Part shown: positions 47,414-56,413 of the stretch, in pieces | Layout of the letters: each line of letters opens with the position of its first letter | Numbering within the stretch: position 1 is the first letter of the stretch | Source: Tomitella biformata AHU 1821 | GTDB taxonomy: Bacteria > Actinomycetota > Actinomycetes > Mycobacteriales > Mycobacteriaceae | DNA length: 64,000 bases | Direction: 5' to 3' | Assembly: GCF_000524475.1 (NCBI RefSeq) | Contig: NZ_BAVQ01000022.1 | Coordinates: 60,336 to 124,335, forward strand | Translations under genes and position numbers: made by a program | Notes under the pieces: model-generated | Databases searched by the model: none | What the model was told of the DNA's origin: nothing | The model's input: only the letters and a program-made list of their open reading frames with translations

Positions 47414-47776
47414 CTACCGCTCCGACCAGACTCCCAGCTCGTTGCCGCTGGGATCGGCAAAGTGGAAGCGTCGCCCACCGGGGAATGCGTAGGGCCCGTT
47501 GACGATCCGCCCGCCTGCCGCCGTCACCGCGGCGACGCTGGCGTCGAGGTCCTCGGAGAACAGCAGCACCAGCGGCCCGCCGGAGCGGACCCCGTCACCG
47601 AGCGCGAGCCCGCCGACCTCGGCGTCGGTGTCCGCAGCGCCCTGGATGCCCGAGTACTGGGGCCCGTAATCGTTGAAATGCCAGTCGAAGGCCGCCGAGT
47701 AGAACCGCTTCGCGGCGGCCAAATCCGTGACGGTCAATTCGACGTAATTGATGGCGTGGTGTCTTCCGATGGTCAT
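47414..47776 (-). CDS. VOC/glyoxalase-family protein
   Basis: A 120-residue single-module vicinal-oxygen-chelate protein (INYVELTVTDLAAAKRFY; FHFADPSGNELGVW). Typical roles are lyase, dioxygenase or antibiotic binding; the substrate is unknown. The start at 47776 begins the fold. The gene is divergent from an MFS gene, with 18 bp between the starts chosen here, so their promoters must overlap. Confidence 0.78.
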   Translation of the reverse strand: MTIGRHHAINYVELTVTDLAAAKRFYSAAFDWHFNDYGPQYSGIQGAADTDAEVGGLALGDGVRSGGPLVLLFSEDLDASVAAVTAAGGRIVNGPYAFPGGRRFHFADPSGNELGVWSER

Positions 47777-47794
47777 GTAGCGTAAACCTGCCAT

Positions 47795-49027
47795 ATGAAC
47801 GATCACCCCGTGCCCGCACATCCCGGCAAGCCCCTGCGCCGCAGCATCGTGCTGGTGGCACTGCTGTTCTTCATGACCATGGGCTATGGCACCGTCACCA
47901 CGCCGTTGTGGCCGCTGTATCAGGAGCGCGACGGGTTCGGGCCCACGATGGTCACCGTCATCTTCTCCATGTACACGCTGGGCACGGTGCTCACGCTGTT
48001 ATTCGCAGGCAGCCTGTCGGACCGCTTCGGGCGCACCCGCGTGCTCGCGCTGGCCGCGGCTATCGGGGTGCTCTCGATCGCGGTGTTCTTGCTGTGGGAT
48101 GCGGTGCCGGGCCTGATGCTGGCCCGCACCATCCAGGGCGTCGGGGTGGGACTGACCGCGTCGACGGCCACCGCCGCCATCGTCGAACTCGCACACGCGG
48201 GGGCGGCGCGCAATCCCCGGTCCACGGCCACCGCGTTGTCCACGGTCGCCAATCTCGGCGGCCTCGGCGCGGGCGCCCTCATCGGCGGGCTGATCAGCGA
48301 GTGGTTCCCCGCGCCGCTGGCCGGTCCGTTCCTCTTCTACGGGGCGACGCTGTCGCTGGCCGCGGTGTCGATGATGTTCGTCCAGGACACCACCCCAACC
48401 GCCCCGCCGCCCGCGGCCCCGTCCCCAGCCAAGCCGGCCAAACGCCGCCGGCTCGAGGTCCCCGCAGGTCACGCCCGGCGCTATTTCGGCGCGAGCGCGC
48501 TGGGGCTGACGGCATTCGCGACCTTCGGGATGTTCACCTCGCTGGTGCCGGTGATCCTCGTCGGCGATCTGCAGGTGCGCAGCCGCATCCTCGCGGGCGC
48601 GATGGTGCTGCTGGTGATGGGCGTCGCGGCGCTGAGCCAACTGCTCGTCGCCAACCGCTCCCCGCAGGCCTTGTCAGTGGCGGGTGTCGTCCTCTATCCG
48701 CTGGGTTGGGCGTTGACCGCGATTGCCGTCGGCACCTCCAGCCTCGCGATGTTCGTGCTCGCCGCTCTGGTCGGCGGGGCGTCCGCGGGCCTGTTGTTCA
48801 GTGCGGGGTCGGCAACTGTCGACTCCGTCGCCGATGCCGACCAACGCGCCGGAGCACACGCAGGCTTCTTCCTACTGGCGTACCTCGGGATGGCGGTGCC
48901 GGTCATCGGTCTCGCAGCGTTGAGCGTCGTCACGGGGAACCTGTGGGCGGTCCTCGTGTTCGGCGCGCTGCTGTCGATCACCGCCGTGGCGGGGTCCACT
49001 CAGGTCAGAGCCTCGCGAGATCGCTGA
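47795..49027 (+). CDS. MFS transporter (12-helix)
   Basis: A 410-residue major facilitator with 12 expected helices. It has an N-terminal VVALLFFMTMGYGTVTTPLW-like first helix and the motif-A loop LFAGSLSDRFGRTRVLALAAA (partial). The central cytoplasmic loop is proline-rich (TAPPPAAPSPAKPAKRRR). It is probably a sugar or drug efflux carrier. Its 3' end overlaps the MerR gene on the other strand by 23 bp. Confidence 0.82.
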   Translation: MNDHPVPAHPGKPLRRSIVLVALLFFMTMGYGTVTTPLWPLYQERDGFGPTMVTVIFSMYTLGTVLTLLFAGSLSDRFGRTRVLALAAAIGVLSIAVFLLWDAVPGLMLARTIQGVGVGLTASTATAAIVELAHAGAARNPRSTATALSTVANLGGLGAGALIGGLISEWFPAPLAGPFLFYGATLSLAAVSMMFVQDTTPTAPPPAAPSPAKPAKRRRLEVPAGHARRYFGASALGLTAFATFGMFTSLVPVILVGDLQVRSRILAGAMVLLVMGVAALSQLLVANRSPQALSVAGVVLYPLGWALTAIAVGTSSLAMFVLAALVGGASAGLLFSAGSATVDSVADADQRAGAHAGFFLLAYLGMAVPVIGLAALSVVTGNLWAVLVFGALLSITAVAGSTQVRASRDR

Positions 49028-49358
49028 TGAACGTGTCGGCGCGCGCGAGGTTCACGGCCATCTTCTCTCTCTTGCGCTGGGCACGCTGCAGATAGTCGGC
49101 CAACTTCTCCCGGGCACCCGCATCCTCGGGGGCGCTCGCGAGAATGTCGACGGCGTCCAGCAACTCGGCCATCTCCTCGAGGGAGAAGCCCAACGGCTTC
49201 ATCGAGCGGATGACCAGCATCCGCTGCAAGTCCGCCTCGGTGTAGATGCGGAAGCCGCCCCCGCTGCGACTGGTGGCGGGCAACAGCCCGATGTCGTCAT
49301 AGTGCCGGATGGTGCGCAGGGAGAGGCCGGTCGCCGCGGCCAAGTCGCCGATGTGCAT
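49005..49358 (-). CDS. MerR-family transcriptional regulator
   Basis: A 117-residue MerR protein: an N-terminal winged helix (HIGDLAAATGLSLRTIRHYDDIGLLPA) and a C-terminal dimerisation helix (LADYLQRAQRKREKMAVNLARA; each partial). It has no metal-binding cysteines, so it is not a classic metal sensor. The gene is divergent from the SulP transporter, and the shared 107-bp region has an ACCCT/AGGGT palindrome, a plausible MerR target. Confidence 0.85.
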   Translation of the reverse strand: MHIGDLAAATGLSLRTIRHYDDIGLLPATSRSGGGFRIYTEADLQRMLVIRSMKPLGFSLEEMAELLDAVDILASAPEDAGAREKLADYLQRAQRKREKMAVNLARADTFISDLARL

Positions 49359-49396
49359 GGTGCGCTGTTCCTTTCTACGGACTGCCCGCGAACTCT

Positions 49397-49417
49397 ACCC
49401 TTACGTCAGGTTAGGGT
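49397..49417. promoter_or_regulatory. ACCCT/AGGGT palindrome between MerR and SulP genes
   Basis: ACCCT (49397-49401) and AGGGT (49413-49417) form 5-bp arms around 11 bp. It sits in the divergent promoter region 48 bp upstream of the SulP start. The size fits a MerR-dimer operator, but arms this short are modest evidence. Confidence 0.4.
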
Positions 49418-49465
49418 TCTGGGGTCCGGTGGCGCTGCCGCCACCATCCAGGAACGGAGCCTTCC

Positions 49466-50986
49466 ATGTCCACGGCCACGGCCAAGCTGTCGGGACCGCC
49501 CGCACCCACCCCCGACGAGCGGCAGTCCGTGCTCCGCACCCTGCGGTCCCCGCGGCTCCTCAAAACGGAGTTCCTGGGCGGACTCGTCGTCGCGCTGGCG
49601 TTGATCCCCGAGGCCATCGCGTTCTCCATCATCGCGGGCGTCGACCCGCGCGTGGGGCTCTTCGCCGCGTTCACCATGGCCATCTCGATCGCGTTCCTCG
49701 GCGGCCGGCCGGCGATGATCTCCGCGGCCACGGGGGCCGTCGCCCTCGTGATCGCGCCACTGGTGGCAAGCCATGGCGTCGACTACATGATCGCGGCCGT
49801 GATCGTCGCCGGGGCGCTGCAAGTCCTGCTCTCGGTGTTGGGCGTCGCGAAGCTCATGCGGTTCATCCCCCGCCAGGTGATGGTCGGATTCGTGAACGCG
49901 CTGGCCATCCTGGTGTTCGTCTCCCAGGTGCCGGAGCTGCTCGGCGTCCCGTGGCTGGTGTACCCGCTGACAGGTCTGGCCCTGGCCATCGTGTTCGGGC
50001 TGCCGAGGCTGACCACCGCGGTGCCGGCGCCGCTGGTCGCGATCGTCGTGCTGACGCTGATCACCGTCCTCGCCTCGGTCACGGTGCCGACGGTCGGCGA
50101 CAAGGGCGAGCTGCCCGAGAGCCTGCCGACCCTGCTGCTGCCCAACGTGCCGCTGAGCTTCGAGACCCTCCGCATCGTGTTCCCCTTCGCCCTCGCGATG
50201 GCGTTCGTCGGCCTGTTGGAGTCGCTGCTGACGGCCAAGCTGGTCGACGACATCACCGACACCCACTCGAATAAGTCTCGCGAGGCGTGGGGCCAGGGCG
50301 CGGCGAACATCATCACCGGCTTCTTCGGCGGCATGGGCGGCTGCGCGATGATCGGGCAGACCATGATCAACGTCAAGGTCTCGGGGGCGCGGACCCGCAT
50401 CTCCACGTTCCTCGCGGGCCTCCTGCTGCTGGTGCTCGTGGTGGTCCTCGGCGATGTCGTCGCGCTGATCCCGATGGCCGCGCTGGTCGCCGTGATGATG
50501 TACGTGTCCGTGGCGACCTTCGACTGGCATTCGATCAAGCCCTCGACGCTGCGGTTCATGCCCAAGTCCGAGACCGCGGTCATGCTCATCACCGTGGCGT
50601 TCACGGTCTCGACCGACAATCTTGCAATCGGCGTCGGGGCCGGTGTCCTCACGGCCATGGTCCTGTTCGCCCGCCGCGTCGCCCACTTCGTCACTGTCGA
50701 CCGCACCCTGTCCGAGGACGGCGCCACCGCAACCTACGCCGTCGACGGCCAGCTGTTCTTCGCCTCCTCCAACGACCTGTACACGCAGTTCGAGTACGCG
50801 CTGGACCCCGACACCGTCATCGTCGACCTGCGCCGCGCCAATATGTGGGACGCCTCGACCGTCGCCGCCCTCGATGCGATCACCGCGAAGTACCGGGGCC
50901 GCGGAAAGACCGTGGAGATCACCGGGCTCACCGGCGTCGGCGCCCAGCTGCGCGATCGGATGGGCGGCAAGCTCGGCGGATCCTGA
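49466..50986 (+). CDS. SulP-family anion transporter with STAS domain
   Basis: A 506-residue SLC26/SulP transporter: an N-terminal membrane domain (LGGLVVALALIPEAIAFSII; GGMGGCAMIGQTMINVKVSG) and a C-terminal STAS domain from about residue 420 (VDGQLFFASSNDLYTQF). SulP proteins carry sulfate, bicarbonate or other anions. The MerR gene diverging from it is its likely regulator. ATG 49466 follows GGAACGGAG. The nearest signs of substrate are a carbonic anhydrase and an alkylsulfatase elsewhere in the window; neither is adjacent. Confidence 0.88.
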   Translation: MSTATAKLSGPPAPTPDERQSVLRTLRSPRLLKTEFLGGLVVALALIPEAIAFSIIAGVDPRVGLFAAFTMAISIAFLGGRPAMISAATGAVALVIAPLVASHGVDYMIAAVIVAGALQVLLSVLGVAKLMRFIPRQVMVGFVNALAILVFVSQVPELLGVPWLVYPLTGLALAIVFGLPRLTTAVPAPLVAIVVLTLITVLASVTVPTVGDKGELPESLPTLLLPNVPLSFETLRIVFPFALAMAFVGLLESLLTAKLVDDITDTHSNKSREAWGQGAANIITGFFGGMGGCAMIGQTMINVKVSGARTRISTFLAGLLLLVLVVVLGDVVALIPMAALVAVMMYVSVATFDWHSIKPSTLRFMPKSETAVMLITVAFTVSTDNLAIGVGAGVLTAMVLFARRVAHFVTVDRTLSEDGATATYAVDGQLFFASSNDLYTQFEYALDPDTVIVDLRRANMWDASTVAALDAITAKYRGRGKTVEITGLTGVGAQLRDRMGGKLGGS

Positions 50987-51035
50987 CCACATTACGATGC
51001 GCGGGAGACCCCAACCCGATCGGAGCCGTCCCGCC

Positions 51036-51785
51036 GTGAGTGTCCCGCCCCGGTCGCAGGCCAAATCCATGCGCACCGAGATCATCGTCATCGTGGTCCT
51101 GCTGCTCGCCGCGGCAGGCTTCGGCGTCAAGCACTACCTCGACAACCGCGAGGTCGCGAGCGCCGCGCAGGTCCAAGACCCGGCTGTGCCCGAGCAGTGG
51201 CAGGACCAGGGCGGAGACCGGATCGGCGCCCTGGGCGACCAGGCCCGCCGCGTCGACGGCGACCCCCTCGCGATCGGCGCCGTGGACGCCCCCGTCGTCA
51301 TGGTGGAGTACTCCGACTACCGCTGCCCGTTCTGCGCCAAGTTCAGCCAGGCCACCGTGCCGGTCCTGCTGGCCGAGTACGTCGACAAGGGGTTGCTGCG
51401 AATCGAGTGGCGGGACGTGCCGATCTTCGGCGAGCCCTCCCTGATCGCCGCGCGGGCGGGCCGGGCCGCGGGCGAGCAGGGCAGGTTCTGGGAGTTCAAC
51501 ACCGCCCTGTACGCGCAGGCCCCCGCCACCGGCCATCCCGAGTTCACCCCCGCGGATCTGCGCGCGCTCGCGCAGACCGCCGGAGTGGCGGACCTCGACC
51601 AGTTCGACGCCGACGCGGCCAGCCCGAGATACGACGACGCGATCTGGGCCGACGCCCGCGAGGCCCAGGACTTGGGGCTGATCAGCACCCCCTCGTTCGC
51701 GATCAACGGCCACCCCGGCATCGGGGCGCAGCCCACCGACGCGTACACGGACCTCATCGACCACCTGTTGAGCCTGGAGAATTAG
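51036..51785 (+). CDS. Membrane-anchored DsbA-like thioredoxin-fold protein
   Basis: A 249-residue protein with one N-terminal helix (IIVIVVLLLAAAGFGV) and an extracytoplasmic DsbA/thioredoxin-4 domain. The redox motif is YRCPFCAKFSQ and the cis-proline loop is STPSFAING. It probably forms or rearranges disulfides in secreted proteins, paired with a VKOR-type partner not present here. The start is GTG 51036; ATG 51070 nearer the helix is possible. It converges on the next operon with a 5-bp gap. Confidence 0.84.
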   Translation: MSVPPRSQAKSMRTEIIVIVVLLLAAAGFGVKHYLDNREVASAAQVQDPAVPEQWQDQGGDRIGALGDQARRVDGDPLAIGAVDAPVVMVEYSDYRCPFCAKFSQATVPVLLAEYVDKGLLRIEWRDVPIFGEPSLIAARAGRAAGEQGRFWEFNTALYAQAPATGHPEFTPADLRALAQTAGVADLDQFDADAASPRYDDAIWADAREAQDLGLISTPSFAINGHPGIGAQPTDAYTDLIDHLLSLEN

Positions 51786-51790
51786 CCCCG

Positions 51791-52804
51791 CTACTCCGTC
51801 ACCAACCGCGCGCCGACCCTGTCGAACTCCACCCGCCGCACGTGCTCGCCGCTGACCAGGATGGTCGCCATCACCTTTCGCCGTGGCGGCAGGATCCGCA
51901 CGGTGACGGTCCCGTCCGCGACGGCGTCGAGCTCGGCCACGACCTCCTCCGCGAGCCTCGTGTGCAACTCCGCGGGCCCACCGTCCATCCCCCGGTCGTC
52001 GAGCATCACCACCACGACGCCGCGGCTGCGCGCAGCCCGGGCCGCGGCGACGACATCAGGCCGCTGCAGCCCGGGCGCGCGCAGCCCGTCGCGCAGCCGC
52101 GCTTCCAACAGCTCGCAGGCCGTCCGCTCCTCGCAGCCGAGCGGTGCCCCCGACGCGATGCGCTCCAGGAGCGGGCGGGCCAGTTGGTCCAGCTCGTTGA
52201 GCTTGGCGTCTCGCGCCTCGAGCACCGCGGCGGTGGCGGCCTCGTCCGCGATCCGCCGGGTGGACTGCGCGCGCAGTTGGTAGATGGAGCTGCCCAACGG
52301 GCGGATCGTGTACGCGAAGAAGGTCGACATCAGCAGCGGGCCGGCATTGATGAACGACATCGCCACCCCGTGCATCGCGCCCTGGCCGGTCAGTGCCGAC
52401 CACACCACGCACACCCCGATCATCGCCACAAAGCACAGCCACGCGGCGAGGACCCGGCCCCGCACGCACATGAACGTGAATAGCAGCGTGGACATCCCCA
52501 GGGGCCACATGGAGATGACGTGCTCAACCGGCAGGTCCAACTTCCACAACCCCAACCCGCAGGCGGCCGCCCCTCCCAGCCCCACCGCGAAGCATTGGCC
52601 GAGCGGCATCGGGTCCCCCGCGGAGGTCACCAGCACGTAGCTCGCGACGGACAAGATCAGGGCGGCGACGAAGATCGGCCACCACAGGTGCATATACGCA
52701 CTGGTGAAAGCAGCCAACACCAAGCACGCGAGCATATAGATGCCCGTCATCACGAGTGCGGCGACGCTGCGCATCCCCAGCAGGTCTCTAACGTCCTGCC
52801 CCAT
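51791..52804 (-). CDS. Membrane protein of a two-component operon, kinase-like without visible ATPase motifs
   Basis: A 337-residue protein: about six N-terminal helices (residues 10-150), then a helical, charged cytoplasmic region (VLEARDAKLNELDQLARPLL) and a small C-terminal alpha/beta part. It resembles the neighbouring kinase in layout, but I see no H-box, N-box or GxG nucleotide motifs. Its ATG overlaps the kinase stop (ATGA), so it is made together with it, perhaps as a sensory or modulating partner. The name is provisional. Confidence 0.6.
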   Translation of the reverse strand: MGQDVRDLLGMRSVAALVMTGIYMLACLVLAAFTSAYMHLWWPIFVAALILSVASYVLVTSAGDPMPLGQCFAVGLGGAAACGLGLWKLDLPVEHVISMWPLGMSTLLFTFMCVRGRVLAAWLCFVAMIGVCVVWSALTGQGAMHGVAMSFINAGPLLMSTFFAYTIRPLGSSIYQLRAQSTRRIADEAATAAVLEARDAKLNELDQLARPLLERIASGAPLGCEERTACELLEARLRDGLRAPGLQRPDVVAAARAARSRGVVVVMLDDRGMDGGPAELHTRLAEEVVAELDAVADGTVTVRILPPRRKVMATILVSGEHVRRVEFDRVGARLVTE

Positions 52805-54006
52805 CACGGCGCCGTCCACTCGAGCTGGACCCGGGCACCGCCGCCGGGCCAGGAGCGCACCTCCGCGCTCCCCCCGGGCTGGGCCGCCATGCGGCCGCGA
52901 ATGCTCACCGCCAGGCCGAGGCGCAACTCGCTGACCTCGTCGGGGTCGAAGCCAAGGCCGTCATCCGAGACCAGCACCGACAGCCGCCCCGGCTCGATCC
53001 GCACCTCGACGTCGCGGCGGGCCAACGGCCCCGCATGCTGGACGCTGTTGCGCATCGCCTCCGCCAGGGCCCCGGCGATGGAGCGTGTCGCCTCCACCGG
53101 ATACCACCGATCCGCGCTGAGCGGATCGACGTGCGAGACGAACCGGACGCCCTCGTCAACCTCCGAGGCCGCGGAACGCATGTGCGCGAGCACCCCGGCC
53201 GCATCGAAATCGCCTTCCAGCCCGTCACCGGCCCGGAGCTCGTCGAACCCCTCGATCGCGCGTCGCGCCTGGTCCGTGACGTTGACGGCGACGCCGCCCG
53301 TCCGCATCGCCGCGACCAGCAGGGTGGACAGCACCGTGTCATGGACCAGCGCGTCAAGCCGCTCGCGCTCCACCGACCGAGCCTGGATGGCGGCGGCGTT
53401 CGCGGCCGCCAGGTGCGTCTCCACGATGGTCGCGTCCAAGGTCCGCCCTGTGTGGAAGGCCATCGACGCCGCGGCCACGAACACCGCGCAGAAGGTCCAG
53501 CCAAAGGTCAAGTCCGGCACGATATCCGTCATGAACGGGGAACTCCGGAGCACATGGTCGCCCACCTGTACCAGCCCCACCGCCACAAACATGTGCGCGA
53601 ACGCCACGACCGGCCGCCAGGCAACAGCCGCAGCCAGGCTCGCCACGCCGGGAATGGCGGAGGTCCAAGTGCTGAACTGCTCCGAGAGGTGGGTGCCATC
53701 CCAGGCGAGCCACCACAGCAGCACGACGGCCAGAAAACCCAGCGCGTTGGCCGCGGCGATCGAGGTGATCCACCGGGTGTCCCGCACGAAGCTCGACACG
53801 CCCAGCGCTACGCCGGTGCCGAAGATGACGACGACGGCGAGCACCGTCCACCACGTCGCCGTGATCTGGGCCAGCTCGCGGATGGCGTCGACCAGCAGGA
53901 ACACGTAGAAGAAATAGCCGGCCCCGATGAATCGCCCGAACAGGCGCTGGATCTTCTCGTTCGACGAGGTGTCAGGGCTGGCTGTGGCATCTAGTCCAGG
54001 CATCAC
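52804..54006 (-). CDS. Sensor histidine kinase (NarL-type partner)
   Basis: A 400-residue kinase: about six helices (residues 25-200), then a dimerisation helix with LDALVHDTVLSTLLVAA carrying the phospho-histidine, and an ATPase domain (EAMRNSVQHAG; VLVSDDGLGFDPDE; LGLAVSIRGRM). The LuxR-type regulator encoded 7 bp upstream is its partner. The start is GTG 54006, with ATG 54003 the next codon. The ligand is unknown. Confidence 0.87.
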   Translation of the reverse strand: MMPGLDATASPDTSSNEKIQRLFGRFIGAGYFFYVFLLVDAIRELAQITATWWTVLAVVVIFGTGVALGVSSFVRDTRWITSIAAANALGFLAVVLLWWLAWDGTHLSEQFSTWTSAIPGVASLAAAVAWRPVVAFAHMFVAVGLVQVGDHVLRSSPFMTDIVPDLTFGWTFCAVFVAAASMAFHTGRTLDATIVETHLAAANAAAIQARSVERERLDALVHDTVLSTLLVAAMRTGGVAVNVTDQARRAIEGFDELRAGDGLEGDFDAAGVLAHMRSAASEVDEGVRFVSHVDPLSADRWYPVEATRSIAGALAEAMRNSVQHAGPLARRDVEVRIEPGRLSVLVSDDGLGFDPDEVSELRLGLAVSIRGRMAAQPGGSAEVRSWPGGGARVQLEWTAP

Positions 54007-54013
54007 GGGCCCG

Positions 54014-54682
54014 CTATTCGAGGGGCGAGCGGACCGGGATCGGCAGATAGCCGTCCTCGAGCGCCCGCTTGTACAGGTCGGTCTTGGTCCGCGCCGGCCG
54101 GCCCGCGTTGGCGTACTTCTGCCGGATCCGCTGCAGATAGTCGTTGACCGTCTGGGCGGAGAGCCCAGTCAACCGCGCCACCCTCTCCGCCTTCTCCCCC
54201 GACGCGTATAACTCCAGCACCTCGAGCTGCCGGGGGCTCAGGCCCACGTCGTCGAGCTCTGGATCGCCGTCGATGGCCGCCGCCCACTCCGTGGTGACTA
54301 CCAGCTCCCCCGCCGCCGCAGCCAGGATCGCGGCGACCACCGTGGCCGACGGCTCCGACTTGCGGACCACCCCCAGCACCCCGGCCCGTGCCGCCGAGCG
54401 CACGAGATACGGGTTCTCCGCGCCGGTGAAGATCAACACCTCCAGGCCCACGGCCCGCAACTGCTCGACGTTGCTCTTGGGCGAGGACCCGTCGGCCAGG
54501 CGCAGGTCCAGGATCACCAGGTCCAACCCCGCCGCCTGCGGCAACAGCTCTGCCACCGACTTCGCCATCGCCACCAGGTCCACGGCCGGCTCGTCGGCGA
54601 GCATCATCGACACCCCCATCGCCACAGACTCATGGTCCTCGACCAGCCCCACCCTGAACCGCTGCGTTGTCTTGCTGCGCAT
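54014..54682 (-). CDS. LuxR-family (NarL-type) response regulator
   Basis: A 222-residue regulator. The receiver has VGLVEDHESVAMGVSMML and the phospho-acceptor in LVILDLRLADGSS; the C-terminal HTH is LSPRQLEVLELYASGEKAERVARLTGLS (partial), with SAQTVNDYLQRIRQKY as recognition helix. It is the first gene of a three-gene operon with the kinase and the kinase-like membrane protein. ATG 54682 is chosen for its position before the receiver; 54730 is an alternative. Confidence 0.87.
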   Translation of the reverse strand: MRSKTTQRFRVGLVEDHESVAMGVSMMLADEPAVDLVAMAKSVAELLPQAAGLDLVILDLRLADGSSPKSNVEQLRAVGLEVLIFTGAENPYLVRSAARAGVLGVVRKSEPSATVVAAILAAAAGELVVTTEWAAAIDGDPELDDVGLSPRQLEVLELYASGEKAERVARLTGLSAQTVNDYLQRIRQKYANAGRPARTKTDLYKRALEDGYLPIPVRSPLE

Positions 54683-54730
54683 GACCGCCACCACCTCTCC
54701 CCACAGCCGCATATGGGAAGAAGCTATCAA

Positions 54731-55489
54731 CTAGGCCAGATCCACATACAGGGAACGGAGGTCAGCACCCCCTAGGCGCTCCTCCACGGTCACCACCACC
54801 ACGGTCACGTTGTCGCGCCCGCCCGCCGCCAAGGCCGCGGTGGCGATCCCGCTCGCGATCACGTCACTGCTGTCGGGCGCGCGCAGGAACTCCTGCAGTG
54901 TCTCGTCCGAGAGCTCCTTGGTGATGCCATCGCTGCACACCAGGAGCCGGTCGCCCGCCGCCATCGGCACCATCCAGAGATCCTCCCGACTGCTGCCGCC
55001 CAGGCCCAACGCCCGCGTGATGATGTTGCGGTGCGGATGGTCGACGGCTTGCGCGGCCGTGATGACCCCAGCGTCGACAAGTTCTTGAACCTCCGAATGG
55101 TCGACGGTGATCTGCCCAATTCTGCGATCCCGCAGCAGGTAGGTGCGCGAGTCGCCGACATTGACCACCATCCAGTACGGCACGCCCCCCTGCTCCGTCG
55201 CGAACGCGCCCGTGAAGGTGGTCCCGGCGGGAGTCCGCGAGGTGGGGTCGATGGCGGCGATCCGCTCGTTCGCGTCGCGCAGGCACTCATGCACTTGGGC
55301 GGCGGTCACCGCCGGCATCCCCACGAGCGGCGCGACGGCCTCCACCGCGTAGCGCGAGGCGAGGCCGCCATTGGCGTGGCCTCCCATGCCGTCGGCCACC
55401 ACGAACACCGTCTCGTCGGCCAGGAACGCGTCCTGGTTGTCCCTGCGGACGCGCCCACGGTCTGTGAACGCGCCCCAACTCAAGCGCAC
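54731..55489 (-). CDS. PP2C-family serine/threonine protein phosphatase
   Basis: A 252-residue PPM/PP2C phosphatase with all metal motifs: RRDNQDAFLAD, FVVADGMGGHANG, VNVGDSRTYLLRD, LVCSDGITKELSD and GGRDNVTVVVV. It removes phosphate from Ser/Thr, opposing Hanks-type kinases. Unlike PstP of mycobacteria it has no membrane segment, so it is soluble. It ends 48 bp upstream of the response-regulator start on the same strand and may be read through into that operon. Confidence 0.9.
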   Translation of the reverse strand: MRLSWGAFTDRGRVRRDNQDAFLADETVFVVADGMGGHANGGLASRYAVEAVAPLVGMPAVTAAQVHECLRDANERIAAIDPTSRTPAGTTFTGAFATEQGGVPYWMVVNVGDSRTYLLRDRRIGQITVDHSEVQELVDAGVITAAQAVDHPHRNIITRALGLGGSSREDLWMVPMAAGDRLLVCSDGITKELSDETLQEFLRAPDSSDVIASGIATAALAAGGRDNVTVVVVTVEERLGGADLRSLYVDLA

Positions 55490-55703
55490 TGACGGGACTG
55501 GCGGCAGCCGTGCTCCTGAGTGTTCGATGGCGGATCCATTCTTCGAGTGGATTTACTCAATCGGCAGATTCCCTGCGACCACTGTGATTCTCACACGAGT
55601 TGTGGGCACTGTCCTCGAGTTTTCACGCAATGCCACGATGTGGTCGGCATGCAACCCGATCCCACTTCCCTGGACGTCGCCCTTGGGCGTTGCGGCCGGG
55701 AAT

Positions 55704-55740
55704 GAAAAAATCCCCCACCGTCCGAAGACGATGGGGTCTT
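55704..55740 (-). terminator. Terminator of the Glu-Asp-Phe tRNA operon
   Basis: On the minus strand CCCCATCGTC, a TTCG loop, and GACGGTGGGG form a stem with one mismatch, followed by GATTTTTTC. It lies 11 bp after the tRNA-Phe 3' end. The reverse direction also ends in TCTTTT, so it may act both ways. Confidence 0.8.
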
Positions 55741-55750
55741 TTCGTGCTTG

Positions 55751-55824
55751 TGGCCAGGGCCGGGATCGAACCGGCGACCTTCCGCTTTTCAGGCGGACGC
55801 TCGTACCAACTGAGCTACCTGGCC
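55751..55824 (-). tRNA. tRNA-Phe (GAA)
   Basis: 74 nt; acceptor GGCCAGG/CCTGGCC, D-arm AGCTCAGTTGG, anticodon GAA in CTGAAAAG, T-loop GGTTCGATCCC, discriminator A. CCA is not encoded. Last gene of the tRNA cluster. Confidence 0.95.
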
Positions 55825-55857
55825 GGAAGGCATCGGCACGAAACCGACAACCTTTTG

Positions 55858-55931
55858 CGACCCTGACGGGACTCGAACCCGCGACCTCCGCCGTGACAGG
55901 GCGGCGCGCTAACCAACTGCGCTACAGGGCC
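55858..55931 (-). tRNA. tRNA-Asp (GTC)
   Basis: 74 nt; acceptor GGCCCTG/CAGGGTC with one G-U pair, anticodon GTC in CTGTCAC, T-arm GGGTTCGAGTCCC, discriminator G as usual for Asp. CCA is not encoded. Confidence 0.95.
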
Positions 55932-56034
55932 TAGATTTACTGCTATTCTTTTTCGCTCTGCCTTGCGACTTTGCTGTGTACTTTCTATCATGCTCACCGG
56001 CTGGCTGCGAAATCCGCCCTCCGTGTCGTGCTCG

Positions 56035-56107
56035 TACCCCCTACGGGATTCGAACCCGCGCTGCCGCCTTGAAAGGGCGGTGTCCTAGGCCGCTAAACGA
56101 AGGGGGC
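56035..56107 (-). tRNA. tRNA-Glu (TTC)
   Basis: 73 nt; acceptor GCCCCCT/AGGGGGT, anticodon TTC in CTTTCAA, T-arm GGGTTCGAATCCC. First gene of the minus-strand cluster Glu-Asp-Phe, an order common in actinobacteria. Confidence 0.95.
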
Positions 56108-56337
56108 CTGCAGGCTTTCACCGGCAATCACCCTCAACGGGTTCCGTTGGGAGCAGAGATAGCATAAGACACCGTTGCGGCAGGGGCAAATCGTCCCTGA
56201 ATCTAGCCTCTGTACTGGGGTTATACCGTTCACAGGTCACTAGATGGCGCCCCGTGGCCGAGCTCCTGAGACAGCCGCCACACCCTTGCCCCGCCCCCAA
56301 CCACACGCCCCTATTCGCCTCCGGTAATCTCTGCGAT

Positions 56338-56413
56338 GCCCCTATAGCTCAGTTGGTAGAGCTACAGACTTTTAATCTGCAGGTCGCCGGTTCGAGCCCG
56401 GCTGGGGGCACCA
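56338..56413 (+). tRNA. tRNA-Lys (TTT), 3' half is an inferred attachment site
   Basis: 76 nt including an encoded CCA; acceptor GCCCCTA/TGGGGGC, D-arm AGCTCAGTTGG, anticodon TTT in ACTTTTAAT, T-loop GGTTCGAGCCC. It is divergent from the Glu-Asp-Phe cluster. Phage genes begin directly after it, and the repressor frame on the other strand ends inside its anticodon stem. Confidence 0.95.
56362..56413. other. Inferred left attachment site (attL core) in tRNA-Lys
   Basis: The 3' half of tRNA-Lys is where phage-type genes begin, and tRNA 3' ends are classic integration targets. The matching right copy must lie beyond 64000. The exact core length cannot be seen in this window. Confidence 0.5.
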
